DNA of 64,000 nucleotides from a bacterium (GTDB lineage Bacteria; Bacteroidota; Bacteroidia; NS11-12g; UBA955): NCBI GenBank assembly GCA_029945665.1, contig JAQSCZ010000121.1, positions 1 to 64,000 of the forward strand, read 5' to 3'. Shown piece by piece: positions 1 to 6,979 of this stretch (position 1 is its first letter; each line of letters starts with the position of its first letter). The notes under the pieces were generated by a model. It saw only the letters and a program-made list of their open reading frames with translations, ran no database searches and was not told where the DNA came from. The position numbers and the translations under genes were made by a program.

Positions 1-50
1 GTGCAATTTACAATATTACGTATACTTGTGCAAGCTTTCTGACAGTCATA

Positions 51-137
51 TAAAATTATTAACATAGTAGAAAACTACTATATGGGGAAGGGCTTGAAAA
101 AAACATACTGGGTGTTATGTTTTTGACGTTTTGGCGC
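51..137. repeat. Direct repeat, copy A (~87 bp) with hairpin
   Basis: This stretch is nearly identical to 6030-6116 in the same orientation, with about ten mismatches by eye and no gaps. It contains an A/T-rich inverted repeat (arms 99-107 and 116-124) that would work as a factor-independent terminator in either direction. Its right end runs into the left arm of the palindromic site at 124-250. The two copies lie about 6 kb apart and enclose the cassette-like block with the TIR operon. What the repeat does is unknown. Terminator plus promoter between cassettes, or the trace of a shared insertion point, are the simplest readings. Confidence 0.8.
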
Positions 138-250
138 TTGGCGAAGAAGCGGATATCGAAGCACTGAACTTGATACGAAGCACAATCCCGATAGCTATCG
201 GGATCACTTAACCACTGCACTGCCAATTTATTATAGGTGCTGTTATGCGG
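124..250 (-). repeat. attC-like palindromic site 1, degenerate left arm
   Basis: The right arm (about 211-250) is almost the same sequence as the right arm of the site at 1111-1257. Read on the minus strand it begins GCATAACAGCACC and continues into a TTGGC box. The left arm (124-146, with TGACGTTTTGG and TTGGCG) pairs only partly with it. A perfect 20-bp palindrome sits at 185-204. The stop codon of the HEAT gene (243-245) falls inside the ATAAC box, as is common where a cassette gene runs into its recombination site. Calling it attC-like is an inference from architecture. The core does not match the textbook GTTRRRY exactly. Confidence 0.55.
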
Positions 251-1082
251 TCGTTGTTTTTTCATTCGTCAGTTTAGTTAGTTCGTCAATACAATTCTTT
301 AAGTCTTTTTTCCATTCAGGATTTATGTTTTTGTCGCCCTTGATTGTCGTTAAATTCAGCTTCAGTAAAGGTAGAAATTCTTTGTTTTTAGTTTCGATAA
401 TGGCTTCGAAAAGTAAAGTCCCGTGTTCTCCAACAATTATTTCTCTTCTAATAATTTCATTTATGCGGTTGTCTTTTCGTTTTGCTAATCCTACAATGGC
501 TTCAAGTTTCGTTTCTTGATGTTTGTCGTTAACTCTTTCCCACAAAGCTTCTCTTATCTCCTTTTTGTTTCTTTCGATTTGACTACCAAGTCCAAAAGTC
601 GCCCAGTTTCTTATGTGACTTAATTTGTCTGATGATAGTTTTATTAAGCTTTCAATCGCAGTTAAGTTGTCAATGCCAAGTAACGCAGAAACCAAGCCTT
701 GTTTTACCCAACTGTTGTCATTGGATATAAATGAACAAATTTCATCAATTTGTCTGTTGTCTAGATTTTCATTGTTATGCCCAATTGAATAAAGCAACGA
801 CATTAAAACGTCTGGGTCGGTTTCAGTATTAAGTAATTCAAAGTAGATTTTTAAGGTGTCTTGCAAAAATGGTCTTGGTGGCAAACCAAATTGAGCTAAA
901 ATGTCAATACCGATTTTTCTAATTTTTGGATTATTTGATTTAGTTAATTCAACACACTTTAAAAACAGTTCTTGACTTGGTCGTTTTCTTAAAGCACTAA
1001 TATTGTCCCAGCGAGTTTTCTGCGTCTTATTGTCAATAAGTCGAGATATTATTTTGTCGTCAGTCCAATTTTTTCTACTCAT
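243..1082 (-). CDS. HEAT-repeat protein, cassette-borne
   Basis: A 279-residue soluble protein with no signal peptide, made of paired amphipathic helices typical of HEAT repeats. Repeating units with patterns such as NPKIRKIGIDIL, DPDVLMSLLYSI and SWVKQGLVSALLGI are visible between roughly residues 45 and 210. HEAT repeats form a curved scaffold for protein or nucleic-acid binding, so no enzymatic role can be read. The gene fills the space between two palindromic sites: its start codon is about 30 bp from the outer box of the site at 1111-1257, and its stop lies within the next site. It is therefore probably a mobile cassette with its own short leader. A function in defence or stress is possible but not shown. 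Confidence 0.75.
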   Translation of the reverse strand: MSRKNWTDDKIISRLIDNKTQKTRWDNISALRKRPSQELFLKCVELTKSNNPKIRKIGIDILAQFGLPPRPFLQDTLKIYFELLNTETDPDVLMSLLYSIGHNNENLDNRQIDEICSFISNDNSWVKQGLVSALLGIDNLTAIESLIKLSSDKLSHIRNWATFGLGSQIERNKKEIREALWERVNDKHQETKLEAIVGLAKRKDNRINEIIRREIIVGEHGTLLFEAIIETKNKEFLPLLKLNLTTIKGDKNINPEWKKDLKNCIDELTKLTNEKTTTA

Positions 1083-1110
1083 TTGTTCTTTTGCATTGTC
1101 GTTTTAGAAT

Positions 1111-1257
1111 GCCGCATAACGTTTTCAGCTATAAGTTGGCGATTTCGAAGCATCCGACGTGGCGGATCTGCCAACACAGAATCCGCCTTATGCGGACACA
1201 AAACTTCATTTAACCACTGAATTGCCAATTTATTGCAGGTGCTGTTAGCGGTTCGGC
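1111..1257 (-). repeat. attC-like palindromic site 2
   Basis: The arms 1111-1144 and 1216-1257 are imperfect inverted repeats. Outer boxes CCGCATAAC and GTTAGCGG pair, a mismatched spacer follows, and then TAAGTTGGCGATT pairs with AATTGCCAATTTA. Inside is a second stem (GGCGGAT with ATCCGCC, about 1161-1187). Outer box, unpaired spacer, inner box and variable centre is the layout of integron attC sites. The site lies just after the stop of the gene at 1282-2013 and just before the start of the HEAT gene. Confidence 0.65.
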
Positions 1258-1281
1258 TTTCTTTTCTGTCGGTCAATTGTG

Positions 1282-2013
1282 TCATATTTCTTCTGTTAAT
1301 GCAAGTCCGATTATAATGCCAAAGAATATTGTCAATGCTATTACAGACATTGTGTTGCTGATAATTACAAGTTGTCTGTTCTCGGGTTTGTAGTCGGAAA
1401 ACCAAAATGTAAAAGTGCAAAGCAAACTGTGTCCAAAGCTTTTAGTAACCACCGGTCCGAAATGAAAATAAATTGGCGAGAAGTCTGTCCCGTTTTCTAA
1501 GTTGTAAATGCTACTGTTGATGAAAACTCTGCCGAAAAAAGTCACGAAGAGAATAACCATTATTGCAAAAAGGTTCTTGATATAAAATGCAAGGAATGGT
1601 TTATTAATAATAGTTACAGGTTGTCCGCTTGAGTAATCAATTTCTTTAACCTTGTAAGTATCCTTGCCGAATGAAACGTCTTCGGTTTCTTTCAAGAGTT
1701 TACCGCTTTTATCAAATTTTTTCCAGATGCCAACTTCGTTATTGTCGTGGTAAATGCCTGTCCAAAAGTTACCTAAACTGTCGGTGATTGTCCAAAGTCC
1801 TTGGCGCATACAATGGTCGTCTGATTGATTAACTATTTGTACGTTTGTTTTTTCAAAAGTCCGACAAGCAACAAGATAAACCGTGTCGCCATTTTCACGT
1901 ATTTCCATTGTCTCCTGATATGGTAAAGTGTCATTGTCCTTAACCATAAACTTCTGTCCAAACGATAAAGTCGTCCAACAAAAAATTGTCAATATGATTA
2001 TTGTCTGTTTCAA
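1282..2013 (-). CDS. Membrane protein with secreted MORN-like domain, cassette-borne
   Basis: A 243-residue protein I cannot assign to a named family. Residues 1-20 form a signal peptide ending near SFGQ. Residues 20-130 contain text typical of MORN-variant repeats (GLWTITDSLGNFWTGIYHDNNEVGIWKKF is its core, at about 72-100), predicted to lie outside the cytoplasm. Two to three hydrophobic segments follow: about residues 145-168 and 220-240, plus a weaker one near 190-205. The gene sits between two attC-like palindromes with short flanks, on the same strand as its neighbours, which marks it as another cassette. It has no enzymatic motif that I can see. Confidence 0.65.
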   Translation of the reverse strand: MKQTIIILTIFCWTTLSFGQKFMVKDNDTLPYQETMEIRENGDTVYLVACRTFEKTNVQIVNQSDDHCMRQGLWTITDSLGNFWTGIYHDNNEVGIWKKFDKSGKLLKETEDVSFGKDTYKVKEIDYSSGQPVTIINKPFLAFYIKNLFAIMVILFVTFFGRVFINSSIYNLENGTDFSPIYFHFGPVVTKSFGHSLLCTFTFWFSDYKPENRQLVIISNTMSVIALTIFFGIIIGLALTEEI

Positions 2014-2037
2014 TGGTTGTGTCGTCTTTTAAGCTGA

Positions 2038-2173
2038 CAGATAACGTTTTGCAGCTACCCGAAGGGCGGGATTTTTACCACTAAACTTCATTCGGAGAAC
2101 TGAACTTTCGGCTACCACAAAACTGTCTACGGAGCACGAAACCCCGCCTTTTGGGTAGGTGCTGTTATCGGCT
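2038..2173 (-). repeat. attC-like palindromic site 3
   Basis: The clearest of the sites. The left arm from 2040 (GATAACG, spacer, CTACCCGAAGGGCGGG) pairs with the right arm ending at 2169 (CCCCGCCTTTTGGGTAG, spacer, CTGTTATCG). An unpaired spacer separates outer and inner boxes, as in integron attC sites. It separates the gene ending the TIR operon (stop at 2198) from the start of the gene at 1282-2013, leaving about 30 bp on each side. Confidence 0.7.
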
Positions 2174-2197
2174 GGGCTTCTTTCGGTCAGCCCTGTT

Positions 2198-2818
2198 TTA
2201 TCGTCCTGCTTGCTCTGCTGCATTGTCTACCCAAGTTGAAAAGTTTTTATGTCCATTGTCGTTTACCCAACAATATGTGTCGAATTTGTCGGAGAACTTA
2301 AATGATTTACCAAATTCATTAGAAAACCAACCTTGCTCGAAGTAAAGTGTGTTTGACTTCTTGTTGTTTATTTCGGGTAGGTCTGTAAATGCAACCCACT
2401 TTCTATTCAAAAGTTCGTAAAATCTAATTTTCTTGCCGTCCTCTGATATTTGAAAGGCAAGTCTGTCAAGCGGATTTAGTCCACGAGATGAAATAGCTTG
2501 GTCTTTACCTCTTATTCTGTTTATGTGTATTCCCAGTATTCCATTTCCTTTTTCAAAACTTTTTACAATTTCATATTTCACCCAACGCCTGTCGGCTGTT
2601 TCATCTCCAATAAGAACTGTTGTAACAGAAGTTTTCTTTAAACCTGTTTCAATTAAATTCTTAATTACTGTTGGACCTTTGCTTTTTTCCTTCTCCCAAA
2701 TTGAGCCGTCAATGAATGAATCGGCACTATGATTTAGCAACCAACTATTTCTAACTACATTTACTTTGAAGTTTTTTACATCTTCATAGCAGAAACTAAA
2801 AAATGAATAACGTGGCAT
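2198..2818 (-). CDS. thsB: ThsB-type TIR-domain protein
   Basis: A 206-residue protein whose first 110 residues match the ThsB/DUF1863 type of TIR domain: FFSFCYEDV near the start, VVRNSW at 21-26, then SVTTVLIGDETADRRWVKYE up to residue 83. Glu83 in WVKYEI is in the position of the TIR catalytic glutamate. The C-terminal part (about 115-206) is specific to this family. In Thoeris systems ThsB proteins sense phage and make a cyclic ADP-ribose-type signal from NAD+ that activates ThsA. This is the last gene of the five-gene operon. It starts directly after the stop of the preceding gene (stop and ATG abut), so translation is probably coupled. No SIR2-containing ThsA is nearby, so the partner is uncertain. 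Confidence 0.8.
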   Translation of the reverse strand: MPRYSFFSFCYEDVKNFKVNVVRNSWLLNHSADSFIDGSIWEKEKSKGPTVIKNLIETGLKKTSVTTVLIGDETADRRWVKYEIVKSFEKGNGILGIHINRIRGKDQAISSRGLNPLDRLAFQISEDGKKIRFYELLNRKWVAFTDLPEINNKKSNTLYFEQGWFSNEFGKSFKFSDKFDTYCWVNDNGHKNFSTWVDNAAEQAGR

Positions 2819-3535
2819 TTATTTTACTGTTTTAGTTAGTTCATAGTCATTTATATTTTGTCGAATAGAAACTGCAATGTCGATATATTTATTGGGGTTA
2901 GAAACAAAGTCTGCCCACTTAACTGAATGAATAAAGGACGAATAACCTTGATACGGTTTACTGCCAGTATGATTTTCACATTCTGTAAATACTGGCTTTT
3001 TCACATTAAACATATTATCACGTAATATTTGAAATAGAAAATCTGTTTTTAAAGTCCTGCACTTACAGTATGGGCAAGAGTTATCTACGATGTAATAGTC
3101 ATAGTTTCCAAGTGTGTCGGGCAACACTACTACTAATACAGCATTCGTCTTGCTTCTCCCTCCTTCTCGTGATTGCTCTTTGAGTGAGTATGAAACTTCC
3201 CAAGGAATCCATTGGTCTTTTTCGGCACTGTATATTTCCTTCATACCCTTTGATACTAAAACAATAGATACAGTGCTATCAAATATTTTGTCTCCAAGTT
3301 TTGAGCCAATTGTAGCATCTGCAAGTGTCCCCATATCCTCGTCATCATCTTCTCCTTTAAAAATGTGGTCGCCCGCTTCAAGTAGTTCGTCAATTTTATC
3401 TACATAGTGGCGAGCAGTTGTTGTTACTTTTTGTCTAACCCAATTGCCCCAAAAGTCCTTCACATTTTCGTAAATATTTAAGTCTTGAACTTGTGAGTCT
3501 GAGTATTTATATGAAACAAAAATCTTTTTTCCCAT
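2819..3535 (-). CDS. TIR-like (DUF1863-type) protein
   Basis: A 238-residue protein beginning KKIFVSYKYSD, the usual first strand of a TIR or TIR-like fold. STVSIVLVSKGM occurs near residues 88-98, and WIPWEVSYSL at about 109-118 places Glu113 where the NADase glutamate of TIR domains lies. Residues 150-160 hold a CPYC-x-C cluster with a further Cys near 190 that may bind zinc, which is unusual for a TIR protein. It is a second, divergent ThsB-like protein in the operon. Multiple TIR paralogues with one effector are known for Thoeris, where each may respond to a different phage cue. The gene is 12 bp after the SLOG gene. Confidence 0.7.
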   Translation of the reverse strand: MGKKIFVSYKYSDSQVQDLNIYENVKDFWGNWVRQKVTTTARHYVDKIDELLEAGDHIFKGEDDDEDMGTLADATIGSKLGDKIFDSTVSIVLVSKGMKEIYSAEKDQWIPWEVSYSLKEQSREGGRSKTNAVLVVVLPDTLGNYDYYIVDNSCPYCKCRTLKTDFLFQILRDNMFNVKKPVFTECENHTGSKPYQGYSSFIHSVKWADFVSNPNKYIDIAVSIRQNINDYELTKTVK

Positions 3536-3547
3536 TGCTATTAAATA

Positions 3548-4138
3548 TTAGATGTAATCATTTAGTAAATCTCTGAATAAAGCCATATAAGCGTAATCGT
3601 TCTTTAGTCTGATGTCAAAGTTTTGTGGTTGGTTCTCATAAAGAATATTAGCTGCTGCTCCTGTGGTTGCTATGGGCAAAATCAAAGCATTTGGGTGTCT
3701 TTCTTTGAACATTAAATACTCGTCATTTATTCCCTCCATACCACCAATAAAAATCCCCACTTTAAAATCATTTTCATTGATGAGTTTACTTCTCATTAAC
3801 ACCAAACTTTCATCACGATTGTTTTTCTTTTCTGTCAGCACTATGTTTTCAAAAGCAAAGTTATCAGGAGGAAAATACTCCTTGAAAAATAGCGATTGGT
3901 AAAGTGTTATGTGCTTTTTTAAATCAATGTTCATTCTGTCCATAACAAACCGAATCAACGGTGTAATTGAAGGATGTCCGCCCCAAATAAGATGTGCTTT
4001 TGGAATTACAACAGTTGCCAATGCACGAACTGCGTCTCTTATAGAAACAATATCAGCAGTATCATAGAATTTCTTATCTCGGTCAGGATAAGGAATACTT
4101 GCAGATAAAAACACTTTATTTAAATTGTCTTTAGCCAT
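3548..4138 (-). CDS. Stand-alone SLOG-type nucleotide sensor
   Basis: A 196-residue Rossmann-like protein with the marks of the TIR-linked SLOG group: VFLSASIP at the first strand (9-16), IWGGHPSITP at 51-60 and GIFIGGMEGI at 128-137. SLOG domains bind nucleotide-derived ligands. In ThsA the SLOG domain recognises the cyclic ADP-ribose signal made by ThsB. Here the domain has no fused SIR2, transmembrane or other effector part. It may act as a sensor or regulatory subunit for one of the TIR proteins. The start overlaps the end of the preceding TIR gene by 19 bp, a strong sign of co-translation and physical partnership. Assignment to a particular SLOG subgroup is from memory of motifs. Confidence 0.7.
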   Translation of the reverse strand: MAKDNLNKVFLSASIPYPDRDKKFYDTADIVSIRDAVRALATVVIPKAHLIWGGHPSITPLIRFVMDRMNIDLKKHITLYQSLFFKEYFPPDNFAFENIVLTEKKNNRDESLVLMRSKLINENDFKVGIFIGGMEGINDEYLMFKERHPNALILPIATTGAAANILYENQPQNFDIRLKNDYAYMALFRDLLNDYI

Positions 4139-5292
4139 TCTTCTACTTTTACGATTTTAATTGTTTTTACTGGAAGATAATTATCTAACCAATCCAAATG
4201 TTTAATCCATTTTTCTCTAATATTTCTATGGTCAAAAAGCAAGAATGCTCCTGCAACATTTTTAGATTTAATTCTGGCTACCAATTCTTCGGATTGGTTG
4301 TAGGTAAATGCTTGCGGAACACCAACAGTTGGAATAATTACTAATTCCTTTCCATCACTTCGTTTAATTGTGATAAATTTTTCTGATTGCAAGTCAGCTT
4401 TTTTGCCAACTCGATTGGATGAAGCAATGAATTCAGTAATAATATTGTCTTGTCTTGAAGCTAAACTTCTTGCTCGCAGTGATTCAACTTGGCTAATGAT
4501 ATATGAAATTGTGTTTGGGCTTAGGTAACTCGTTGGTTTTTTAAAGATTTTGTTCCCGAAATCGGAATCACTTAATTGAAGTGGGATACTTAATTCTGCA
4601 TCTCTTTCAAGTTTATGCGAAGGCCAAATAACCTGCAAAATACCAATTGACATAGAGTTGGCTTTAGCCAACTCTTGTGTTGTCCAATTGCTATTTAAAA
4701 ATCCAGGTGTATTTAATAAAACAACTACATCTGTGTCAGCCATTCTATGCCAAAGTTCCTCTTGAAATGGTTCTCCGGGTCGAATACTATGTGTGTCGAG
4801 AAATACATCAAAGCCGTTTTTTTCTAATTGCTCAAACAACTGTATAGCAACCGTTGAAGATTCGTCTCTTTTGTAACTAATGAATAGCCTTCGAGAAAGT
4901 CGCAACAAACTAAGTCCTTCTAAGATACACGAAACAAGTTTTTCGATGTCGTTACTTGTCGCCAATTCAAACCCGTTTACATTCTCTAATTCCTTTGGAA
5001 TTTGAGAACTAAACTTTTCTAAGTCAGAGGCAACAGGAAGTATTAAGTTGGCATCTTTGATTAGAATTTTAAGTAAATCAATGTTTTTGAAAGTGCCTGT
5101 ATTACTACCAAAGTAAAGGCAAAATGTTGGAGCATTGCCTTTGTATTCAGTCTTGAAATTGTTTTCATCAATTTCAAGAATAGATTCTTTTGCTAAACCA
5201 AGTTCTTCAATATGATGATACAAAGTATCCAATGTCTCTTTGTAGAAAGGATTGTCTGCTCCCAATTTTATTATTTGATACTTTGTTGTCAT
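4120..5292 (-). CDS. Three-part protein with central TIR domain
   Basis: A 390-residue protein. The N-terminal part (1-130) has a Rossmann-like alpha/beta pattern with no recognised motif. The TIR domain spans about 134-275 (RLFISYKRDES, FDVFLD, DVVVLLNTPGFLNSNWTTQE), with Glu207 in the catalytic position. The C-terminal part (about 290-390) is another alpha/beta unit ending in VKVEEWLKTI. Its start immediately follows the stop of the first TIR gene, and its end overlaps the SLOG gene. The flanking domains suggest a regulated TIR, plausibly the effector that destroys NAD+ when the SLOG partner detects a signal. That role is inference. I do not recognise the outer domains. Confidence 0.7.
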   Translation of the reverse strand: MTTKYQIIKLGADNPFYKETLDTLYHHIEELGLAKESILEIDENNFKTEYKGNAPTFCLYFGSNTGTFKNIDLLKILIKDANLILPVASDLEKFSSQIPKELENVNGFELATSNDIEKLVSCILEGLSLLRLSRRLFISYKRDESSTVAIQLFEQLEKNGFDVFLDTHSIRPGEPFQEELWHRMADTDVVVLLNTPGFLNSNWTTQELAKANSMSIGILQVIWPSHKLERDAELSIPLQLSDSDFGNKIFKKPTSYLSPNTISYIISQVESLRARSLASRQDNIITEFIASSNRVGKKADLQSEKFITIKRSDGKELVIIPTVGVPQAFTYNQSEELVARIKSKNVAGAFLLFDHRNIREKWIKHLDWLDNYLPVKTIKIVKVEEWLKTI

Positions 5293-5844
5293 TTACTTTC
5301 TATTTAACCAAGTTGAAATAGTTTCAAGTGTTCCGTCAGGATACCACACATAATATTCATTCAAATTTGTGGAACTCCTTTCAATTCTTGGATAGATTTG
5401 TAAATACTCATTTCCGTTCCAAGTTCCGCTATTGTCTGCTAATGGTAATAAGGCAATTTTTTTATTGGGCAACTTAAATGGGTCTGCAATTCCAACTTCC
5501 CAGTTACACCATTTTGATGCAACAGCGTTGTTTGTTGCAAGCAAAACAAATTTGTCGTTGCCAGTAATAATCTGATTTTTTATTTTTTGTGCAGTAACAC
5601 CATTTGTGCTTTCGGGCATTGTTTTGTCAGCCCAGTCAACATAAACGCTAATGCCCAAGTTTTCAAAAAATATTTTTGCTTGTTCAATTACATCCTTATC
5701 TGTGTGTGAATGTGAGAGAAAGATGCTTGTAATCGAAGTCGTCTTGGAAAACATTCTGCTTTCATTAACGATGCCACGCAGTCCTCTTGTCCCTGCTTTT
5801 GTTTGAGCAATTGATGCAAATTGTCCTCTTGTTAGTATTGCCAT
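5293..5844 (-). CDS. TIR-domain protein, first gene of operon
   Basis: A 183-residue protein with an N-terminal leader of about 38 residues, then a TIR domain: SIFLSHSHTDKDV at 40-52, ISVYVDW near 65-71, FVLLATNNAVASKWCNWE up to Glu116. The Ser-x-Trp-Cys-x-x-Glu arrangement is the usual catalytic region of NAD+-cleaving TIR domains. It opens the five-gene operon, and its stop codon abuts the ATG of the next gene. About 45 bp upstream lies a GTTATCGG box (minus strand, 5887-5894) like the outer boxes of the palindromic sites, fitting a cassette boundary. Confidence 0.75.
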   Translation of the reverse strand: MAILTRGQFASIAQTKAGTRGLRGIVNESRMFSKTTSITSIFLSHSHTDKDVIEQAKIFFENLGISVYVDWADKTMPESTNGVTAQKIKNQIITGNDKFVLLATNNAVASKWCNWEVGIADPFKLPNKKIALLPLADNSGTWNGNEYLQIYPRIERSSTNLNEYYVWYPDGTLETISTWLNRK

Positions 5845-6029
5845 TTTGTTGTTTTAGTATTTTGGTTGTGTGTCGTCATAGCCTTGCCGATAACTAATTT
5901 ATATGGATGTATTTTGCATCCTTATCTGCCCGAATATGGTTGGATATGTGCAACTTTATATGCATTATATTTCTAACAAACATACATCATTTCATTATAA
6001 TCGCATTTAAAAAACTAAACCACTTGTAA
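5845..6029 (-). promoter_or_regulatory. Leader and possible promoter of the TIR operon
   Basis: This AT-rich stretch has no gene. On the minus strand a TATGTTTG at 5977-5984 fits the -7 consensus TAnnTTTG of Bacteroidota promoters, but no clear TTTG lies at the right distance upstream, so support is weak. A CCGATAAC box at 5887-5894 matches the outer box of the attC-like sites. I see no riboswitch-like structure. Confidence 0.3.
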
Positions 6030-6116
6030 TAAAATTATTAACATATTAGAAAACTACTTTATGAAGGAGGGCTTGAAAAAAACATACCGGGTGGTATGTT
6101 TTTAACGGTTTCGGTG
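6030..6116. repeat. Direct repeat, copy B, with perfect hairpin
   Basis: This is the second copy of the ~87-bp element at 51-137. The hairpin is perfect here: 11-bp arms at 6078-6088 and 6093-6103, a GGGT loop, and runs of A and T on its two sides, so it can terminate transcription from both directions. The TAACGGTTTCGG at its right end corresponds to the TGACGTTTTGG of copy A and to the ATAACGTTTT left arms of the palindromic sites. The stretch 6117-6218 that follows has no gene and only degenerate traces of a right arm. Confidence 0.8.
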
Positions 6117-6218
6117 CAGGCGAGGGTTTTTACACAATGCATATTCGAAAACCTTTCCGAGCAAATGTACAAAATATTTCTTTTGGGAGTTATTAATACT
6201 GCGCTTGCTAAGCGTGTG

Positions 6219-6668
6219 TTACAAACAGTTTATCTTAAGATTATTAATTGCTTTTTCATATTCGATTTTATCAAATTCTAATAATTGGAAATTAATATAA
6301 TCCGTCTCTTCTAATTCAAATGAGTTATTTTCATGTGCAAAGTTTTTCCAAACATATGATTTCGCATTTTTTTCGATTTCTAAAGTGATAGCACCGCAAC
6401 CAATATCACCACATTCGCGACAAACAAATAATGCAGTTCTTCCAGTAACTAAATCAGAAGTTTTATTTTTTAGAAATTCATTTGAAATATTAACATTCAA
6501 CTTTTTGTCAGTATAAAACCCAAAGCAAGTAACCATATTTTCTTCCGTTGATATAAATTCGTCAAAAAGTGACTTTCCATCAACTAAAACATCATAAAAA
6601 CATTTCGATTCAACGTTTTTGTTTTTATTGGCTTCTAGGTTTCGTTTTATAAATTGAATTTCGTTCAT
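6219..6668 (-). CDS. Uncharacterised protein with CRECGDIGCG motif
   Basis: A 149-residue soluble protein with no signal peptide. The only strong mark is ALFVCRECGDIGCGAIT at about residues 80-96, a Cys-x-x-Cys-x4-Cys cluster that could bind zinc or form disulfides, followed by a conserved-looking VWKNFAHE. Similar small proteins with a CxxCGDxGCG centre occur in diverse bacteria without a known role. It sits on the same strand as the cassette genes. Repeat copy B and a degenerate site lie beyond its 3' end, so it is probably part of the same accessory array. No function is proposed. Confidence 0.6.
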   Translation of the reverse strand: MNEIQFIKRNLEANKNKNVESKCFYDVLVDGKSLFDEFISTEENMVTCFGFYTDKKLNVNISNEFLKNKTSDLVTGRTALFVCRECGDIGCGAITLEIEKNAKSYVWKNFAHENNSFELEETDYINFQLLEFDKIEYEKAINNLKINCL

Positions 6669-6979
6669 TCAAATTGATTATAACTTATTTATATGCCTGA
6701 TTTATTCATTCAAATACACCCTGTAGTGGGTAGAATTGTCTGATAATTATCTGGTTTTTATAAAGCAAAGCAAAATTAATGAAATTAAAAAGCGTGCGAC
6801 TGGACAATTTTTATACCTAGTTCTGAGTATTGCGAAGTGTACACTTCTATTTATTTACCTTTAAATGGCTGCATAATGACAGGCGTAAGCAAGCGCCCTG
6901 AGACTGAAGGCAGGCTTGGCTTTGCAAGACTGGTGCGAAGCACGAAACCCGGAAGGCGAGGAGATGGCGCCCAGATTTA
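6669..6979. other. Gene-free spacer with GC-rich patch
   Basis: The first 190 bp are AT-rich with nothing recognisable. From about 6870 to 6968 the base composition changes to GC-rich, with GCATAATGACAGGCG at the left and short repeated words (AAGCAAGCGCCC, GATGGCGCCC, GCGAAGCACGAAACCCGG). The phrase GAAGCACGAAACCC is close to phrases inside the palindromic sites 1 and 3. It may be a decayed attC-like site marking the end of the accessory region, but the arms do not pair well. Confidence 0.35.

Noticed and set aside
59-265. Open frame of 68 codons on the minus strand
   Set aside because: It runs through the palindromic site and the direct repeat, and its translation is only the site sequence. 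Similar frames appear over the other palindromes (1079-1420 and 2029-2223).
124-2173. Strict integron attC sites
   Set aside because: The outer boxes do not follow GTTRRRY exactly and no integrase is in the window, so I call them attC-like only.
3114-3407. Open frame of 97 codons on the plus strand inside the TIR operon
   Set aside because: Ser/Pro-rich antisense shadow of the TIR-like gene without start context or family similarity.
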